Assembly (NCBI GenBank): GCA_002385665.1
Contig: DGDX01000009.1
Span: 1,397 to 11,341 of the forward strand
Source: Firmicutes bacterium UBA3941
Lineage (GTDB): Bacteria > Bacillota > Clostridia > Caldicoprobacterales > UBA3941
Direction: 5' to 3'
Length of the DNA: 9,945 nt
Under the pieces are notes generated by a model. The model searched no databases. It was not told the origin of the DNA and saw only the letters and a list, made by a program, of their open reading frames with translations. How positions within the stretch are numbered: the stretch's first letter is position 1; every line of letters starts with the position of its first letter. A program made the position numbers and the translations under genes. Positions 1 through 5,060 of the stretch are shown piece after piece.

Positions 1-624
1 TTAAGTTATGTTGCCCATGGATTTGGACCAAAGGATGTAGAAAAATATACTGAGACCAAAGATGCCCTTAGGATACGCAGGTGGATGGCTTGTGGTTCTA
101 ACCTGTATGGAGTGGGGCATCCTGAAGGGCTACATAAATTTGCCGGTACAAATAATGAAGATGTGACCGAATTTGTACGGATGGGTCAGCAGATGTTGTT
201 CGATAAAATTAAAGATGAACCGCCCAAAGACCGGGACATAATTACTATTCCAGGCATGGCCCAATATCGGACTACCCGCCATATTCAAGGTGAATATGAG
301 TTAACCATTAATGATGAAGAAAAACACCATGAGGATTCCATAGGTGCCATTGGAGATTTCCGCAAACGGCATGTCCATTATGAAATCCCCTATGGCTGCC
401 TATATAATAAGGAATTCCCAAATATGCTGGCTGCAGGTAGGATTGTCAGCGCCAGCGGCGATGGTTGGGAGGTAACCCGCGTCATCCCCGTGGCTGCACT
501 TACAGGGCAAGTAGCCGGCACCGCTGCCCACCTGGCCTGCACAAATAATCAGTCTGTAGCCGATAACGATATTTCTGTATTACAGAATTTACTGGTCGAA
601 CAAGGAATCATGCTCCATTTCTAA
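1..624 (+). CDS. FAD-dependent oxidoreductase, C-terminal part (5' end outside window)
   Basis: The reading frame is open from base 1 to the TAA at 622-624, so 207 codons are visible and the true start lies upstream. The ATG at 85 is internal: sequence before it is in frame and protein-like. The C-terminal segment carries the pattern usual for the FAD_oxidored (PF12831-type) flavoproteins: NMLAAGR at about visible residues 141-147, a following RV-P stretch, and GQVAGTAA from about residue 169, which in this family helps hold the FAD. The Rossmann GxGxxG motif would be in the missing N-terminal part. Such proteins are common in carbohydrate-use loci of Firmicutes, where substrates are mostly unproven. 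A hairpin repeat begins 11 nt after the stop. Family assignment is good; the reaction cannot be named. Confidence 0.85.
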   Translation, partial: LSYVAHGFGPKDVEKYTETKDALRIRRWMACGSNLYGVGHPEGLHKFAGTNNEDVTEFVRMGQQMLFDKIKDEPPKDRDIITIPGMAQYRTTRHIQGEYELTINDEEKHHEDSIGAIGDFRKRHVHYEIPYGCLYNKEFPNMLAAGRIVSASGDGWEVTRVIPVAALTGQVAGTAAHLACTNNQSVADNDISVLQNLLVEQGIMLHF

Positions 625-635
625 CACAGGAAAGA

Positions 636-660
636 TGACAAGGGGACGTTTCGTTTGTCA
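636..660 (+). repeat. 25-nt hairpin repeat, copy 1 (consensus, 25/25)
   Basis: The copy folds as an outer 6-bp stem (TGACAA pairing with TTGTCA), four unpaired G on the 5' side only, then an inner 3-bp stem ACG/CGT around a TTT loop. It starts 11 nt after the oxidoreductase stop codon. It is identical to the copies at 2898 and 9669, and to the reverse complement at 9703. Confidence 0.9.
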
Positions 661-709
661 TATTTTCTTTCAAGAAGCAGTATCAACGTTAGCAAGAGGA
701 AAGATATCA

Positions 710-734
710 TGACAAAGGGACGTTTCGCTTGTCA
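710..734 (+). repeat. 25-nt hairpin repeat, copy 2 (23/25)
   Basis: It differs from the consensus at positions 7 (G to A) and 19 (T to C). The outer TGACAA/TTGTCA arms are intact, and the inner stem loses one pair. Confidence 0.9.
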
Positions 735-768
735 CATGTCAAGGCAACGCACGATATGCCAAGATATA

Positions 769-793
769 TGACAAGGGGACGTATTCTTTGTCA
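769..793 (+). repeat. 25-nt hairpin repeat, copy 3 (22/25)
   Basis: The outer arms and the GGGGACG block are intact. The inner loop and 3' arm are changed (positions 15, 17 and 18), so only the outer stem would form. Confidence 0.88.
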
Positions 794-806
794 CAAATAT
801 TATACA

Positions 807-831
807 TGTCAAAGGGACGTTTCCTTTGTTT
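807..831 (+). repeat. 25-nt hairpin repeat, copy 4 (20/25)
   Basis: Both ends have drifted (TGTCAA on the left, TTGTTT on the right) while the core GGGACGTTTC is kept. It shares TTTCCTTTGTT with the copy at 2957, suggesting a sub-lineage. Confidence 0.8.
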
Positions 832-846
832 CCAAATCTTTAATTA

Positions 847-871
847 TAGCAAAGTGATGTTTGGCTAGTCA
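847..871 (+). repeat. 25-nt hairpin repeat, copy 5 (decayed, 17/25)
   Basis: This is a decayed copy recognised by its exact 25-nt length, the GCAAAG and ATGTTT blocks, and the AGTCA end. It ends 12 nt before the ribosome binding site of the GH50-like gene. It shares 17 of 25 positions with the consensus. Confidence 0.6.
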
Positions 872-899
872 CCAAATATTTCAGGGAGGAACAGCATAG

Positions 900-2897
900 A
901 TGATAAAAAGTTTCGATATTAGGCAGTTCACACCTATCAATTGCGAGGTTCTGGATGGCCGGGACAGCACTATCCTTATATGTGGCAAAGAGGGCGGCAG
1001 GCTGCAAATCTGTGGCAAGCCAGGATCCTTAGGCGGCATTGATTGGAAAGATAAAAAGTATATCGTCATTGATGCAATCAACCATGAGAACTGGGTTGTA
1101 GGTGTTACCTTGTCCTTTTGGAAAAAGGACAATAACACGGATGAAGCCGATTTTACTGTGACCTTGGGGCTGTTACCTGAACTCAAAACCAGGTTATCCT
1201 TCCCCCTTGAAGCGTTAAACTCCCAGAAGATGTTCTTAGACAGGACCCCCGGCAAGCTAAAGACCGTAGTTTTTGGTAACAAGGTTTCCATAGACGAAAT
1301 AGACCGGTTTGCCATTGGGACTATGAAGAGCTTTAGTCCCCAAAAGGTAGAGATCTTTAATTTCTATCTATCCGATGTCGAACCGGATTATCCTCTACCT
1401 GACGTGAAACTGGTGGATGAGATGGGACAGTTCATCAACCGCGAGTGGCCGGGCAAAACCAAAGACCTGGATGAGCTTAAGAAAAACCTGGAGGAGGCTG
1501 ATAAGCCGGACGATATTCCCTTTTTTAGCAATTGGAGCGAATACGGGGGATGGAAGGATAAGAAATTCGAAGGCACCGGTTACTTTAGAACCCAGTGGGA
1601 CGGGGAACGATGGTGGCTGGTTGACCCCGAGGGTTATGTATTCCAGAGTATAGGATTGGACTGTGTGAGACCCGAAGTAGCAGGGAGAATCGACGGAATC
1701 AGGAAGCTCCATACGTGGCTCCCCGATGAAGATGGTAGATACAGGGGAGCCCTGACCAAAGACGGAGACCTGGAATATTTTGATTTTGCCATCGCGAATC
1801 TGATCAGGGTCTTTGGCGAGAACTGGTGGGATAAGTGGGCAAAGATAACCAGACGCAGGCTTATAGAATGGGGTTTTAATACCATCGGAAACTGGTCCTC
1901 CCTCGAATTCATAAAATATGCGAAAATGCCATATGTCTGGCCGTTACAGGATTTCCCGGACACCACAAAAAGGGTTTTCAGGGATTTTCCGGACGTATTC
2001 AGCAGTGAATATCAGGAGAACTCCAATAAATTTGCCCAACAGCTTAAGCAATTTGATAAAGATCCTTATATGATCGGGTATTTTCTCAGGAACGAACCCC
2101 AATGGGCTTTCATTCACGACCTTAATATAGCGGAAGAGCTCCTGGAAAACAGGGAAGATTTAGAATCAAAGGATACACTTATCGATTTTCTTTCAAAGCG
2201 TTATCATGGGGATATTAAGGAATTTAACCGGGCATGGAACCTCAATCTATCCGGTTTTGAGGAACTAAAGAAAGGAATCCGCGAGGCTTCAAAGCTTTCA
2301 GATAATGCTTCCCGGGATCTGGACGAATTCTCAAAGAAAATGATCCGTGCATATGTGGAGATCCCCAGCCTGGCCTGCAGGAAGGTAGATCCCAATCATA
2401 TGAACCTGGGTATGCGGTACGCCTATATAACCAATGAAAGCCTGTTGGCAGGCTACGATAATTTTGATGTTTTCTCCATCAACTGCTATAAAACCACTCC
2501 ATACGATGACGTGGAGAATATAGGAAGGATTACGGGCCTGCCGGTGATGATAGGCGAATTTCATCATGGAGCTTTGGATAGAGGACTGCCGGCAACGGGA
2601 ATATGTGGGGTTACTACCCAGGAGGAACGCGGGAAAGCCTATCGATACTATATGGAAACCGGTGCTACCAGCAAGTATTTCGTAGGTGCTCACCATTTTA
2701 CCTTAAATGACCAGGCAGCATTGGGAAGGTTTGACGGGGAGAATTTCCAGATAGGCTGTGTGGATATTTGTAACAAACCCTATAAGGAGTTTGTGGAGAA
2801 GATTATAGAGACCAACAAGATCTTGTATGAAGTAGCTGCCGGCATGCGCAAGAACTATGACCAGCTACCCGAAGAAATCCCCAGAGTAGGTTTCTGA
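900..2897 (+). CDS. Clan GH-A glycoside hydrolase, GH50/agarase-like
   Basis: A 665-residue protein with ATG at 900 and GGGAGG at 884-889 (10-nt spacing). No signal peptide or membrane segment is visible, so it is probably cytoplasmic. Residues about 1-170 look like a beta-rich accessory domain. From about residue 215 a TIM-barrel-type hydrolase follows, opening with an FRTQWDGERWWLVDPEG block (W238, W239) typical of agarase/GH50-like enzymes. The acid/base candidate is E399 in FLRNEPQW and the nucleophile candidate is E553 in MIGEFHHGA. Their 154-residue separation and the NE motif fit a retaining GH-A enzyme, close to what is known for GH50. Clan membership is fairly secure, family and substrate are not: a beta-galactosidase-type activity on plant glycans is as plausible as agarase. 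The stop codon abuts a hairpin repeat. Confidence 0.75.
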   Translation: MIKSFDIRQFTPINCEVLDGRDSTILICGKEGGRLQICGKPGSLGGIDWKDKKYIVIDAINHENWVVGVTLSFWKKDNNTDEADFTVTLGLLPELKTRLSFPLEALNSQKMFLDRTPGKLKTVVFGNKVSIDEIDRFAIGTMKSFSPQKVEIFNFYLSDVEPDYPLPDVKLVDEMGQFINREWPGKTKDLDELKKNLEEADKPDDIPFFSNWSEYGGWKDKKFEGTGYFRTQWDGERWWLVDPEGYVFQSIGLDCVRPEVAGRIDGIRKLHTWLPDEDGRYRGALTKDGDLEYFDFAIANLIRVFGENWWDKWAKITRRRLIEWGFNTIGNWSSLEFIKYAKMPYVWPLQDFPDTTKRVFRDFPDVFSSEYQENSNKFAQQLKQFDKDPYMIGYFLRNEPQWAFIHDLNIAEELLENREDLESKDTLIDFLSKRYHGDIKEFNRAWNLNLSGFEELKKGIREASKLSDNASRDLDEFSKKMIRAYVEIPSLACRKVDPNHMNLGMRYAYITNESLLAGYDNFDVFSINCYKTTPYDDVENIGRITGLPVMIGEFHHGALDRGLPATGICGVTTQEERGKAYRYYMETGATSKYFVGAHHFTLNDQAALGRFDGENFQIGCVDICNKPYKEFVEKIIETNKILYEVAAGMRKNYDQLPEEIPRVGF

Positions 2898-2922
2898 TGA
2901 CAAGGGGACGTTTCGTTTGTCA
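2898..2922 (+). repeat. 25-nt hairpin repeat, copy 6 (25/25), directly after a stop codon
   Basis: A perfect consensus copy whose first base follows the TGA stop (2895-2897) of the GH50-like gene with no gap. In mRNA it would form a hairpin immediately beyond the terminating ribosome. Confidence 0.92.
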
Positions 2923-2956
2923 TATATTTCAGGGAAAAGTTCGGAAGATGGTTGTA

Positions 2957-2981
2957 TGAGATGGAGACGTTTCCTTTGTTA
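2957..2981 (+). repeat. 25-nt hairpin repeat, copy 7 (20/25)
   Basis: A partly decayed copy keeping GAGACGTTTC and TTTGTTA. It starts 59 nt after the start of copy 6, the same spacing as copies 2 and 3. Its last six bases double as a possible -35 box for the next gene. Confidence 0.78.
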
Positions 2982-3005
2982 CCTATTAAAACATAGCGAT
3001 ATAAA
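2976..3005 (+). promoter_or_regulatory. Possible sigma-A-type promoter for the nuclease-like gene
   Basis: TTGTTA (2976-2981, 4/6 to the -35 consensus) and TATAAA (3000-3005, 5/6 to the -10) are separated by 18 nt and lie about 90 nt upstream of the ATG at 3095. The -35 box falls inside the end of hairpin repeat copy 7. This is pattern matching only; AT-rich spacers give false hits. Confidence 0.35.
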
Positions 3006-3084
3006 AAATCCGTACAATAAGAACGTCATGAACAAAGTAAAATCCGGGCAATCCAAAATAGTTGTCCATTCATAACAAATTTAT

Positions 3085-3089
3085 GGGGG
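3085..3089 (+). promoter_or_regulatory. Ribosome binding site that decides the start of the nuclease-like gene
   Basis: A GGGGG run 5 nt before the ATG at 3095. The upstream in-frame candidates, TTG at 3062 and ATG at 3083, have no purine-rich site before them, so 3095 is preferred. Confidence 0.55.
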
Positions 3090-3094
3090 TAATC

Positions 3095-3712
3095 ATGGAG
3101 ATAATAGGCTATGGCGAGGATGCCTTAACCCTATGGGCAATAAAGAATAAGCTTCATGCTATTTTGCAGGAACTGAATGACAATAGCGATGTATCAAGGT
3201 GCAAGGTATTCTTTCGCCCCAGCTTTGGACGGCGTGGAGGCGAGAAGAGTGCACAGTTTGGGGAATTTGATTTTATTATTCTTTCGAAAGAACGCATCTA
3301 CCTGGGAGAAAGTAAGTGGGATGGATCTTCAGAGAACAAGAACGGCATTTTGGAGTTACGGGATGAACAAAAGTTCAGACATGAGGTAATGAAATTCTAT
3401 ATTTGCCAATGGTTTAAAGGGGATTTTCCGGATTGGTCCAGCTTTGTACGAAAGGTCGGGAAAACTACAAAACATATGGGCGTAGAAAAACCCCTGGCAC
3501 CTGTCGGCTCTCTTTTGGCATCCAACTTACAGACCCTCTTAGAGACAATAAAGAGTCATTTTTCTTCTCTGCCTGAAATAAGAAATATATTATTGTACCT
3601 TCATAAGGGCGAATCATCCAACCCCATCAGTAGAGTAAGTAAAGATTTTGATTTGGTGAAAATCGATTACTCTCAAGATAGCGTCGACAATTTCATTAGA
3701 ATCGTTATATAA
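3095..3712 (+). CDS. Small PD-(D/E)XK nuclease-like protein of unknown role
   Basis: A 205-residue protein that I do not recognise as a named family. The visible hint is a nuclease-like core: D59 in the strand EFDFIIL, then E72-S-K74 in IYLGESKW, giving D-x12-E-x-K. That is the arrangement of the PD-(D/E)XK fold found in restriction enzymes, Holliday junction resolvases and related DNA nucleases. Hydrophobic strands flank both motifs, and a helix-rich region with a conserved-looking KFRHEV stretch follows. No signal peptide or membrane segment is visible. It stands alone between sugar-degradation genes with 266 nt behind it, with no methylase or helicase partner in view, so a complete restriction system is not supported. 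It could be an orphan nuclease, a relic of a defence island, or a non-catalytic member of the fold. The gene is probably real; the function is inferred from one motif pair. Confidence 0.6.
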   Translation: MEIIGYGEDALTLWAIKNKLHAILQELNDNSDVSRCKVFFRPSFGRRGGEKSAQFGEFDFIILSKERIYLGESKWDGSSENKNGILELRDEQKFRHEVMKFYICQWFKGDFPDWSSFVRKVGKTTKHMGVEKPLAPVGSLLASNLQTLLETIKSHFSSLPEIRNILLYLHKGESSNPISRVSKDFDLVKIDYSQDSVDNFIRIVI

Positions 3713-3978
3713 GAATGAGAAGCGATGCTTTCCACTCCAAAATTGTCTGGTTTTAATCAGTGGTAGGTTTCAATGGATAGCAAGCTTCAACCAGCGGTGA
3801 AATTCCAGTAGTAAATTCCAATGGATGACAAGTTTAAATCAGCAACAAGTTTCAATAAGTGGCGGGTTTCGATAAGTAAAAAGCCAATGATTATAAATTA
3901 TCCGCATCACTAAAAGCTATGTACTGAAGTTTCCAAAGCAATAACTTAATATGTTTAGATGATAAGGGGGGCTACATT
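3713..3978. other. AT-rich spacer with tandem array, otherwise no gene
   Basis: This 266-nt gap carries the degenerate 17-nt array (3748-3880). From 3881 it is AT-rich and ends in the AAGGGGGG ribosome binding site (3964-3971) of the URO-D-like gene. No copy of the 25-nt hairpin repeat, no T-run terminator and no convincing promoter were found. Confidence 0.7.
3748..3880. repeat. Degenerate 17-nt tandem repeat, eight units
   Basis: The sequence divides into eight consecutive units starting at 3748, 3765, 3782, 3799, 3813, 3830, 3847 and 3864. All are 17 nt except the fourth, which is 14. The approximate consensus is AAGTTTCAATCAGTGGC. Unit 7 (3847-3863) matches 16/17, most others 11-13/17, and the last about 10/17. 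All three frames contain stops or lack a start, so it is not coding. There are no spacers, so it is not a CRISPR array. It looks like an old minisatellite that has drifted; its function is unknown. Confidence 0.7.
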
Positions 3979-4944
3979 ATGTACAGTAGTAGAGAACAGG
4001 TCATAAAAACAATTACATTCAAAGGACCTGACCGTTTGGTTTACGATCTGGCTCCTGGATACGGTACTGACTTTGCATGGATAGGCATGGATCCGTCCCC
4101 TGATGCCAGGCCCTCAAAGGGGATTGATGAATGGGGAGCGGTCTGGGGTAACATTGGAAGAAGCAACCTTGGGGAGGTCAAGGATTTTCCCCTTAAGAGC
4201 TGGGACGATTTTCCCAAGCTAAAGATACCGGATATAACAGATCCTGCAAGATGGAAAAACTTAAAAGGAGCCAGAGAGAGGGCAGGGGATAAGTTTCTCC
4301 TGGGATCAGGGATATCCATATATGAAAGAGTTCATTTTATCAGAGGTCTTGAGAACACATGGGCTGACATCTATGAGAACAGGGATGAACTGTGCAAACT
4401 GTTGGATATCCTGGTTGATATGAACCTCTACGCTATAGAAAGGTATGCGGAAGAAGGGGTTGACGGATACTTCTTCTGCGATGATTGGGGTCTGCAGGAC
4501 CGGCTTATGATACGGCCGGATATCTGGAGGGAGATCTGGAAGCCCAGGTATGAAAGAATCTATAAAGCGGCTCATGAGGCCGGGATGTTAACCCTCCTCC
4601 ATAGTTGCGGTTATATTATGGATATTTTGGAGGATCTGATCGAAATAGGCCTGGATGTGATCCAGATTGATCAACAGGAGAATATGGGATTAAGGACCCT
4701 GGGAGAGAAGTTTGGCGGACGCATAACCTTCTTTGCACCGGTGGATATCCAAAAGACTATGGCATATGGAAGTAAAGATGATATCCAAAGGTATGTACGT
4801 GACATGTTCCGTTATTTATGGAGGCCCGAAGGGGGATTCATTCCCCAATGGTACGCTGATCCAGTCGGAGCAGGGCATACCCAGGAGGCCATAGATACCA
4901 TGTGTCAGGAATTCATCAAGGTCGGCAAGGAATTATACGCGTGA
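3979..4944 (+). CDS. Uroporphyrinogen decarboxylase-like (URO-D/MtaA superfamily) protein
   Basis: A 321-residue protein with ATG at 3979 and AAGGGGGG 7 nt upstream. The whole length resembles the URO-D fold, a TIM barrel. Recognisable blocks are FFCDDWGLQDRLMI followed by P-x2-W-x5-KPRYE, and LLHSCGYI with H208 and C210. The HxC pair is the zinc-binding motif of corrinoid methyltransferases of the MtaA/CmuA/MtbA type; a third ligand is not obvious (C309 is a candidate). True HemE is unlikely, since no other haem genes are near and the N-terminus differs. Such proteins often sit in Clostridial sugar loci with unknown function; methyl-group transfer is possible but no corrinoid protein is encoded here. 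The TGA stop (4942-4944) is also the first three bases of a hairpin repeat. Confidence 0.82.
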   Translation: MYSSREQVIKTITFKGPDRLVYDLAPGYGTDFAWIGMDPSPDARPSKGIDEWGAVWGNIGRSNLGEVKDFPLKSWDDFPKLKIPDITDPARWKNLKGARERAGDKFLLGSGISIYERVHFIRGLENTWADIYENRDELCKLLDILVDMNLYAIERYAEEGVDGYFFCDDWGLQDRLMIRPDIWREIWKPRYERIYKAAHEAGMLTLLHSCGYIMDILEDLIEIGLDVIQIDQQENMGLRTLGEKFGGRITFFAPVDIQKTMAYGSKDDIQRYVRDMFRYLWRPEGGFIPQWYADPVGAGHTQEAIDTMCQEFIKVGKELYA

Positions 4945-4966
4945 CAAGGGGACGTTTCGTCTGTCA
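4942..4966 (+). repeat. 25-nt hairpin repeat, copy 8 (24/25), supplies the URO-D-like stop codon
   Basis: One mismatch (position 20, T to C) weakens the innermost pair of the outer stem. The first three bases TGA are the in-frame stop of the URO-D-like gene, so the repeat and coding sequence overlap by the stop codon. Confidence 0.92.
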
Positions 4967-4973
4967 TATTCTA

Positions 4974-4998
4974 TGACAAGAAGGCGTTTTTAAAGATG
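4974..4998 (+). repeat. 25-nt hairpin repeat, copy 9 (badly decayed)
   Basis: Only the left half is recognisable (TGACAAG, then GCGTTT); about half of the 25 positions match. It is supported mainly by its position between copies 8 and 10. Confidence 0.4.
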
Positions 4999-5021
4999 AC
5001 AAAAAGATGTTTAATTTCTCA
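4997..5021 (+). repeat. 25-nt hairpin repeat, copy 10 (decayed, 18/25)
   Basis: TGACAA at the left, ATGTTT in the core, and a TCTCA end exactly 25 nt along. An ATG inside it (5007) is in frame with the GH95 gene but is part of the repeat rather than a true start. Confidence 0.6.
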
Positions 5022-5047
5022 CCAAGCAAATCAAAAGATAACAAAGT

Positions 5048-5052
5048 GGAGG
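5048..5052 (+). promoter_or_regulatory. Ribosome binding site that decides the GH95 start
   Basis: A perfect GGAGG lies 8 nt before the ATG at 5061. The alternative in-frame ATG at 5007 has no such site and sits in a decayed repeat; the 18 residues it would add do not resemble the family N-terminus. Confidence 0.85.
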
Positions 5053-5060
5053 TACAGATT

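Larger units (their letters stand above)
625..899. other. Spacer packed with five hairpin repeats
   Basis: This 275-nt gap between the oxidoreductase and the GH50-like gene contains no convincing gene. It holds five copies of the 25-nt repeat, starting at 636, 710, 769, 807 and 847. They are intact at the upstream end and most decayed at the last copy. The last 20 nt carry the GGGAGG ribosome binding site (884-889) of the next gene. No clear rho-independent terminator with a T-run and no convincing promoter was found. Confidence 0.8.

Noticed and set aside
85..624. Separate 179-residue protein starting at the ATG at 85
   Set aside because: The frame is open and protein-like from base 1 and no ribosome binding site precedes 85, so this ATG is internal to a gene that starts outside the window.
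881..1315. 144-codon open frame on the - strand over the GH50-like gene start
   Set aside because: It lies antisense to a well-supported gene, has no ribosome binding site, and its translation resembles no family. The same applies to the other - strand open frames at 1395-1712, 2331-2696, 4041-4319, 4306-4575, 6652-6999 and 9160-9426.
3095..3712. Complete restriction-modification system
   Set aside because: No methyltransferase, specificity subunit or helicase gene is in the window; only a nuclease-like motif is visible.
3748..3880. CRISPR-like array, because GTTTCAAT recurs
   Set aside because: The units are contiguous and mutually similar with no unique spacers, the period is only 17 nt, and no cas genes are nearby.
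3979..4944. HemE, true uroporphyrinogen III decarboxylase
   Set aside because: The HxC motif and sugar-gene context match the MtaA-like branch of the superfamily, and no other tetrapyrrole gene is present.
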